Shown in pieces: positions 45,218-49,694 of a stretch of 49,694 nucleotides of DNA. A program made the position numbers and the translations under genes. Every line of letters starts with the position of its first letter. Within the stretch, counting starts at the first letter, position 1. A model generated the notes under the pieces. That model saw only the letters and a list, made by a program, of their open reading frames with translations, had not been told where the DNA came from and searched no databases. The DNA comes from Pseudomonadota bacterium (GTDB lineage Bacteria; Pseudomonadota; Alphaproteobacteria; Micropepsales; Micropepsaceae), in the NCBI GenBank assembly GCA_021804785.1, contig JAJZGY010000011.1, positions 1 to 49,694 of the forward strand, in the 5' to 3' direction.

Positions 45218-45268
45218 AAAGGCCTATGGATCATTCTTCCGACAGGACTTGCAGCCGCGGAGTAGGAC

Positions 45269-46729
45269 ATGACGGCGCCAGGCGGTAAAGAGTGCGTGCT
45301 CGGATCTCTGCGGAACAGCCTTAGCGGTCATGTCCTGCCGCGTCTGCAGTTCAATTCACTGGCCTCACGTCTCATTGCAGCTGCGGCAGTTTGGACAATT
45401 CTGGGCTTTGTAGTCGGAGGTCTGATCCTGTCAGGCGTGTTTCGGGCCGCAGTGCAGGACGAGTTTGATGAACGGCTCGCTGCCGATCTCGGGAGCATGA
45501 TCGCCGCAGCGGCGCTGACACCGAGCGGTCAGGTCACATTGCAGGGACGCTTCAACGATCCGCGCTTTGAGCGCATCTATTCCGGATCATATTGGGAGAT
45601 TGTACCAGACATCTCCGGGAGACTTGACCTTGGAAAAGCGCGGATCTCCCGTTCGCTGTTCGATCGCACCATAGAGCCCAGCGCGATGCCTGCCCACCGG
45701 CACAAGGCGGATGCGATCCTTTACGGCAACAGCATTGGTCCTTATGGCCGCGCCGTGCGCATCGCCGAGCAGCGTGTAATTTTTCCGGGGGAGACCATAA
45801 AGGAGCCGCCACGGGCATTCGTCTTCGTGGTCGCGGGTGATCTGGGGGACCTGGAAGGAGACATAACGCAATTCAATCGCATGATGTTTGAGGCATTTGC
45901 ACTTTTGGCCGCAGGCCTCATTGGCGCCGTCTTTATCCAGGTGCGCGTTGGTCTGAAGCCGCTCCGCAGGCTTTCCGTTGCCTTAGCACGTATCCGTGAC
46001 GGCAAGGCGCGGCGTCTGGAAGGGCGCTTTCCTGCCGAGCTGATGCCGCTGGCGGAGGAAATGAATGGGCTCATTGAGCATTCTGCCGAAGTGGTTGGCC
46101 GCGCCCGTACCCACGCCTCAAATCTTGCCCATGCCCTGAAGACCCCGCTCTCGGTCCTCACGAGTGAAGCTGCCGCCAATCCCGGCCAGCTTGCCGATGC
46201 CATGATGCGCCAGGTCGAGGTCATGCGCCGGCATATCGATCATCATCTGATGCGAGCGCGCGCCGCGGGAGCACAGGCAGTCCTCGGCGTATCTACACCG
46301 GTTGCCCCGGTTCTCGACGATCTGAGCCGGGTATTGCGGCGCATTCACGGTGACCACGGTATCCAGATTGCTGTCACTTGTCCGGCTGATCTGGGCTTTC
46401 GTGGTGAACGCCAGGACCTTGAGGAAATGGCCGGAAATCTCATGGATAATGCCTGCAAATGGGCTCGCAGTGAGGTCCGCGTGCGGGCGGTGATGCAGGG
46501 CAGCGGAAAACTCGTCATCGCAATCGGCGATGACGGGCCTGGCCTGACCGAAGAAGAGCGCATGCGGGTTGGCGAACGTGGCGAGCGCCTCGACGAAAGC
46601 GTCCCCGGCAGCGGCCTTGGGCTTGCCATAGTGCGTGACATTTCCCGGCTTTACGGCGGCAGCGTTGAACTGGCGACCAGCACCTTGGGCGGTCTTGAGG
46701 CGCGGCTCAATCTACCGGCGATGCGTTAG
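45269..46729 (+). CDS. PhoQ-like sensor histidine kinase
   Basis: This 486-residue kinase has two membrane helices (residues 37-58 and 207-226) around a periplasmic sensor of about 150 residues. The HAMP region is at about 228-280. The histidine is H288 in ASNLAHALKTPLSVLTSEAA, close to the PhoQ box (LxHxLKTPLxVL). The HATPase domain (about 375-485) has N box MAGNLMDNACKW and DDGPGLTEEERMRVG. Its 3' end overlaps the convergent MoaD-like gene by four bases. PhoQ itself senses Mg2+ and antimicrobial peptides; that is not shown for this protein. Confidence 0.88.
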   Translation: MTAPGGKECVLGSLRNSLSGHVLPRLQFNSLASRLIAAAAVWTILGFVVGGLILSGVFRAAVQDEFDERLAADLGSMIAAAALTPSGQVTLQGRFNDPRFERIYSGSYWEIVPDISGRLDLGKARISRSLFDRTIEPSAMPAHRHKADAILYGNSIGPYGRAVRIAEQRVIFPGETIKEPPRAFVFVVAGDLGDLEGDITQFNRMMFEAFALLAAGLIGAVFIQVRVGLKPLRRLSVALARIRDGKARRLEGRFPAELMPLAEEMNGLIEHSAEVVGRARTHASNLAHALKTPLSVLTSEAAANPGQLADAMMRQVEVMRRHIDHHLMRARAAGAQAVLGVSTPVAPVLDDLSRVLRRIHGDHGIQIAVTCPADLGFRGERQDLEEMAGNLMDNACKWARSEVRVRAVMQGSGKLVIAIGDDGPGLTEEERMRVGERGERLDESVPGSGLGLAIVRDISRLYGGSVELATSTLGGLEARLNLPAMR

Positions 46730-46983
46730 CCGCCGCTGAGTGCCTGGACAATATGGACTTCATCGTCTGGCCGCAGTGGATGAACGAGGTCGAAGACCTG
46801 CGCATCATTGACGAAGACGCGCAGATGCCGACGTATGCGATCCTGCTCATCGATCATGCGAAAGCGAATCCCTGGAAAGCGACGCTCGAGATCTTCGAGC
46901 AGCTCGGCGAGGTTTGAGCCATGGGCTTCAAGCGTGCTAGCGCCCGTGTAGGAGTGAAGCGGGCTGGCCATGCTGATTTTCAT
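46726..46983 (-). CDS. MoaD/ThiS-family sulfur-carrier-like protein
   Basis: This 85-residue protein has the ubiquitin-like fold of MoaD and ThiS and ends in the double glycine needed for activation. It has a beta-grasp core around LAELLEDLERRFPGIRFRM, the conserved DEQDRIRRHLRVFVNDAQ segment, and LRPDDEVHIVQALSGG at the end. A thiocarboxylated C-terminus would donate sulfur. It is co-directional with and 201 bases downstream of the BNR beta-propeller gene, a pairing I have seen in proteobacteria but cannot explain. The start at 46983 is chosen over the longer 47079 frame. Confidence 0.82.
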   Translation of the reverse strand: MKISMASPLHSYTGASTLEAHGSNLAELLEDLERRFPGIRFRMIDEQDRIRRHLRVFVNDAQVFDLVHPLRPDDEVHIVQALSGG

Positions 46984-47184
46984 TGCACCATCCTGAGGCT
47001 CTCTGCTGTTGAGCGGCGCTGTGGGCCATAGTGAGCGCGGCGCCCGAGGGCGAGGGCAAGACCATTGCCCGGTGACCATCGTGCTGACGTCAAGTGCCTG
47101 ACAGGTGGTCCGCTTTCCCGGATTTGCGCGACGTTCAAAACGACGATTTCCTTCGAAAGGAGCGGGTTTGTGTCGTCAAGGAGC

Positions 47185-48363
47185 TTAAGCCATCCTTGCA
47201 AACTCGACCGCATAAATTTCTGGCAGGTGCCGGGCCAGGTTCTGCCAATGCCCGCCTTCATCACGGCTCATCCAGAGCTCGCCGCCTGTGGTCCCAAAGT
47301 AAAGGCCCACAGGATCGGAATCGTCGCTGGTCATCGCCTGCCGCTTCACCGTCCACCAGCCTTGGGCCTCCGGCAGTCCCTCGGACTGCCGTCGCCATGT
47401 TCTGCCGGCGTTGGTGGTCATATAAACGGCGGGCTTTCCATCCGGGCTGGTACGCGGCCAAACGGAGGTGCCGTCCATGGGAAACACCCAGGCGGTCTTG
47501 TCATCATACGGATGCACCACAATCGGAAAGCCGATATCACCGATCTTCTTCGGCATGTTCCTGCCGATGCGTTCCCAACGCTTTCCTGGCCGGTCGAGAC
47601 GGTAGATCCCACAGTGATTTTGCTGATAGAGCCGGTCGGGGTTCGAGGGGCAGAGCCGTACGCAATGCGGGTCATGGAAGGCTATGTTTGCCACATCGAG
47701 GCCGTCGACGACCTCCATGCCCGCGAGCAGCGGCGTCCAGCTGCAGCCGCCATCAGTTGATTCATGCACACCACCGCTCGACATGCCGAAATAAAGATGC
47801 CGCGCATCGCGTGGATCAATGTTGATGGAGTGGATTGTTGGTCCGTCGGGTGTCCCCCCCTGGTCGTCACCCCAGATCGCCTGAAAATCCGGATTGTCAT
47901 TGACAGAGTGGAGAGGCTCCCAGGTGTCACCATGATCCTCGCTGCGGAACAGGCCCTGCGGTGAGGTGCCGGCGTACCAGACACCAGGCTCGCTGACGTG
48001 GCCAGCAGTAAGCCAGAACGTGTTTTTGACACTGCGGCCCGCTCGGTTTGGTGGATTGACGAAGGCTGGTGGCCGCCTGGCTTCCTTCCAGTGCCTGCCC
48101 AGATCGGTGGAACGAAATATAGTGGGCCCGAGATGCCCGGTCGAGGCGGCCGCGAGCATGGTGCCCCCTCCGCGTGGGTCCAGCACGAGGTGATTGATGA
48201 TATGGCCCAAGAAGTGCGGGCCATCCGTTCGCCACTTGCGCCGCGCCGCGTCGGCCTGAAAGAGCCAGGCGCCTTTGCGCGTCGCGACCAGCAGCAGTGT
48301 TTGGCCCTTGCCGCTCGTCCTTGTGGTACTGGGTTTTGTCTTTGATTTTGCGCTGCGCGCCAT
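47185..48363 (-). CDS. BNR-repeat beta-propeller protein
   Basis: This 392-residue protein is of the sialidase/sortilin beta-propeller type. It shows repeated BNR-like Asp boxes: STDLGRHWKE, SEDHGDTWEPL, STDGGCSWTPL, TTNAGRTWRR and SRDEGGHWQNL, each with the Ser/Thr-x-Asp-x-Gly-x-x-Trp form. There is no signal peptide, so it should be cytosolic. The sialidase catalytic residues are not evident, so it is better called a WD40/BNR-like propeller of unknown role. The ribosome binding site AGGAGG lies just before 48363. It is paired with a MoaD-like gene downstream. Confidence 0.82.
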   Translation of the reverse strand: MARSAKSKTKPSTTRTSGKGQTLLLVATRKGAWLFQADAARRKWRTDGPHFLGHIINHLVLDPRGGGTMLAAASTGHLGPTIFRSTDLGRHWKEARRPPAFVNPPNRAGRSVKNTFWLTAGHVSEPGVWYAGTSPQGLFRSEDHGDTWEPLHSVNDNPDFQAIWGDDQGGTPDGPTIHSINIDPRDARHLYFGMSSGGVHESTDGGCSWTPLLAGMEVVDGLDVANIAFHDPHCVRLCPSNPDRLYQQNHCGIYRLDRPGKRWERIGRNMPKKIGDIGFPIVVHPYDDKTAWVFPMDGTSVWPRTSPDGKPAVYMTTNAGRTWRRQSEGLPEAQGWWTVKRQAMTSDDSDPVGLYFGTTGGELWMSRDEGGHWQNLARHLPEIYAVEFARMA

Positions 48364-48441
48364 CTCAGCCTCCTGTCACAGCCGGTTGAAACACTGCATG
48401 AAGTGGCGGGTCCTGTGAGAGAATGTCATGAAGAAGAGGCT

Positions 48442-48882
48442 TCATGCGATGCTCCACAATGCTTCGCGCAATCTCCGGGGATCGCGGACGCCACGTTCGA
48501 TTTCCTCAAGCGTGCGCGCCCACACGGGGTATGCCTTGGCCAGGAGGACGCGTCCCGAATGGGTGATCATCACCCGTCGTCCCCGACGGTCGGTTTCGTC
48601 CACATGCACCTCGGCAAGCTTGCGTCGCACAAGCGGCTTCAGCATGGCCGTCAACGTGGTGCGGTCCATCGCGAGCAGGCTGGCTATGTCGCGCATCAGC
48701 GGAGGCTGCGGCCGGTTCAGCGCCATCAGAAGCGAGAATTGACCGTTCGTCAGATCAAACGGGGCGAATGCCGCATCGAACCTGCGTGCCAGCGCCCGCG
48801 CGGCACGCTGCGCTGCCAGACACAGGCAATGCTCCTTCACATGCAGAGTAGTTTCGAAGGGTAACGCGTCGTGACTGGTCAT
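48442..48882 (-). CDS. MarR-family transcriptional regulator
   Basis: This 146-residue winged helix protein has N-terminal dimerisation helices with Cys residues at 19 and 21 (HCLCLAAQRAAR), the recognition helix region MRDIASLLAMDRTTLTAMLKPL (about 62-83, in two parts) and the wing VDETDRRGRRVMITHSGR. A cysteine pair near the N-terminus could sense oxidants, as in OhrR, which is an inference. It is divergent from the YCII gene, and a perfect 12-bp palindrome lies in the shared promoter region. The start codon has no clear ribosome binding site. Confidence 0.88.
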   Translation of the reverse strand: MTSHDALPFETTLHVKEHCLCLAAQRAARALARRFDAAFAPFDLTNGQFSLLMALNRPQPPLMRDIASLLAMDRTTLTAMLKPLVRRKLAEVHVDETDRRGRRVMITHSGRVLLAKAYPVWARTLEEIERGVRDPRRLREALWSIA

Positions 48883-48917
48883 ATATTCTTTGTCGCACGA
48901 GATTCATGCATCCGGCT

Positions 48918-48958
48918 TTGACTCTGTCATAATATGTTGATATCAACCTTATTGTCAA
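48918..48958. promoter_or_regulatory. Overlapping divergent promoters with a MarR-type palindrome
   Basis: GTTGATATCAAC (48936-48947) is a perfect 12-bp palindrome. On the plus strand, TTGACT (48918-48923), 17 bases, TATCAA (48941-48946) would serve the YCII gene. On the minus strand, TTGACA (48953-48958), 18 bases, TATTAT (48929-48934) is near consensus for marR. The palindrome overlaps the first -10 element and lies within the spacer of the second, so a MarR dimer there could block both promoters. Confidence 0.65.
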
Positions 48959-48979
48959 GTCGCAGGAGGTGAAGAATGC

Positions 48980-49330
48980 ATGCGCTACCTCTCACTCCTC
49001 TGCTCTGCCAGTGGTCTGAAGGCTCCGGGCGATTCCGCGCAGGTGACGCAGATGCAGAGGCTTGCTGAACGCGAAACCAAGGCAGGGCGACTTCTCATGA
49101 CCGGTGCATCGCTGCCAGCCTCGCAGGGCAAGCGCGTACGCAGAACCGATGGCAAGGTTTCGGTTGCCGAGGATGCTGCACTTCCGGCTTTCGCCGAGGG
49201 CTGTGGCTTTACCACTCTTCGGGTTAGGGACGCGGCCGATCAGCAGGCATAGATCGAGGACTTCCTTGCGATCGCGGGTGACAGCAAGTGTATCATCTTG
49301 CCGCTGCTGGGTGTGCCTGGCTCAGATTGA
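48980..49330 (+). pseudogene. YCII-family gene with an in-frame amber codon
   Basis: The open part encodes 90 residues (MRYLSLLCSASG, then a central GRLLMTGASLPASQGKRVRR that matches YCII proteins). A TAG at 49250-49252 interrupts it. In the same frame the sequence continues IEDFLAIAGDSKCIILPL and ends at TGA 49328-49330, which matches the family's conserved C-terminal FLxxAGDGxCEI region. The DGPF motif normally found near residue 68 is missing: the sequence reads AEDAALPAFAEGC there. So the gene is decayed, or it makes a truncated protein. AGGAGG precedes it. The two ATG codons at 48976 and 48980 are in different frames; 48980 is the family one. Confidence 0.8.
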
Positions 49331-49362
49331 CCGCACACCACACTTAGGAAGGATTTTTTGTA

Positions 49363-49570
49363 ATCCCGGCTATCACTCCCTTCCTTTGGTTTGATAATCA
49401 GGCTGAAGAAGCCGCCGAGTTCTATGTCTCGCTATTCCCGAACTCGAAAATCATCGAACGTGTGCGAAGAACCGACGTTACCCCGCCCGATGCCGGTGAT
49501 CTGCTCACTGTGGCCTTTGAACTCGACGGCAAACGCTTTACCGCACTCAATGGCGGGTAACACTTTACCT
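49363..49570 (+). pseudogene. VOC/PhnB-family gene, broken at both ends
   Basis: The sequence reads ITPFLWFDNQAEEAAEFYVS then LFPNSKIIERVRRTDVTPP and TVAFELDGKRFTALNGG, the N-terminal half of a PhnB-type (glyoxalase-fold) protein. No start codon is in frame: the site expected for ATG reads GTA, although a stop and an AGGAAGG ribosome binding site lie just upstream. A TAA at 49558-49560 replaces the usual Pro codon of NGGPHF, and the family match then continues CACTTTACC (HFT) to about 49570, where an insertion sequence begins. The gene follows the YCII gene by 32 bases. It is inactive. Confidence 0.75.
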
Positions 49571-49694
49571 AAGGAGCTGTCGATAAATTTCTGAATCGGA
49601 AGTTGGCGGTTGGGGGATTCCCTTTGGGGGCGAACCTTTGTAGATCTGAGTCGTGATCGATGTGGCTGCCATCAAGCTTCGCTACGAAGCGCTA
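49571..49694 (+). mobile_element. Left part of an insertion sequence, probably ISAzo13-like
   Basis: After about 49570 the sequence loses all VOC-family coding signal and is non-coding for 80 bases, as an IS terminus would be. A reading frame then starts near the window edge. The frame's first 14 residues resemble the N-terminus of ISAzo13-family transposases. The left inverted repeat and target duplication cannot be tested, because the right end lies outside the window. The exact boundary may be off by a few bases. Confidence 0.5.
49653..49694 (+). CDS. Transposase, 5' end only
   Basis: A GTG at 49653 opens the frame MIDVAAIKLRYEAL, which runs off the window end. Many ISAzo13-family transposases begin with a very similar (M)IDVAAIRxRYxAL segment. 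Fourteen residues are too few for certainty. It is the reason for calling the adjacent element an insertion sequence. Confidence 0.45.
   Translation, partial: MIDVAAIKLRYEAL

Noticed and set aside
49391-49594. Plus-strand frame in another phase over the VOC/PhnB remnant
   Set aside because: The family sequence is in a different frame (ITPFLWFD); this frame only reads across it.
1-49694. CRISPR array, prophage or defence island
   Set aside because: No regularly spaced repeats, phage structural genes, or recognised defence genes were seen. The genes are mostly housekeeping or signalling.

Overview
The window is a stretch of alphaproteobacterial chromosome: GC-rich, densely packed, with many short overlaps between co-directional genes. 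The inference rests on gene content and order. A tad/cpa pilus operon, a ccmE-ccmF-ccmH cluster followed by a degP protease and a two-component pair (the cycJKL-degP-feuPQ order known from rhizobia), DUF1491 and PAS_5 proteins, a DivJ-like multi-membrane histidine kinase and a LiuR-type MerR site all point to Alphaproteobacteria. I cannot fix the order or genus. No rRNA, tRNA or CRISPR array was seen.

Layout. 1-5.0 kb: end of cpaD, then cpaE, cpaF, tadB and tadC, the ATPases and inner-membrane platform of a Flp/Tad pilus. 5.1-7.6 kb: wrbA divergent from a lysR gene, then a TPR lipoprotein on the minus strand that looks like a displaced tadD. 7.8-13.6 kb: glutathione transferase, M17 aminopeptidase, CysQ phosphatase, a small membrane protein with a DUF1499 protein, and a fatty-acyl-CoA synthetase. 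13.9-18.0 kb: MHS-type transporter, class III aminotransferase, a small basic protein and Fe superoxide dismutase. 18.0-23.2 kb: a MerR regulator with a LiuR-like operator, then thiolase, a FadJ-type bifunctional protein and an enoyl-CoA hydratase, which form a fatty-acid or branched-chain acyl-CoA degradation block. 23.3-25.6 kb: a small lipoprotein and a permease coupled to a CBS-domain protein. 25.7-30.4 kb: two divergent PAS histidine kinases, a PAS_5 protein overlapping a DUF1491 gene, and a tiny membrane protein.

30.6-40.6 kb: release factor 3, ornithine decarboxylase with a hairpin-rich leader, the ccmE-ccmF-ccmH cytochrome c maturation operon, a DegP protease and a FeuPQ-like two-component system. 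40.6-46.7 kb: class III CoA-transferase, three uncharacterised genes (one a 465-residue orphan divergent from a small XRE protein), and a periplasmic PepSY-like protein with a PhoPQ-like two-component system. 46.7-48.4 kb: a MoaD/ThiS-like protein with a BNR beta-propeller protein.

The right edge is the most dynamic part. A MarR gene faces a YCII-family gene across overlapping promoters that share a perfect 12-bp palindrome. The YCII gene carries an in-frame amber codon. The next gene, a PhnB/VOC-family protein, has lost its start codon, carries a stop codon, and breaks off at what appears to be the left end of an insertion sequence whose transposase begins just before the window ends. This is a regulator-plus-two-enzyme module caught in decay. 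I found no clear multi-gene system that looks entirely new. The best candidates for unknown biology are the 42.2-44.0 kb orphan pair, the orphan terminator between the two kinases, and the decarboxylase leader.
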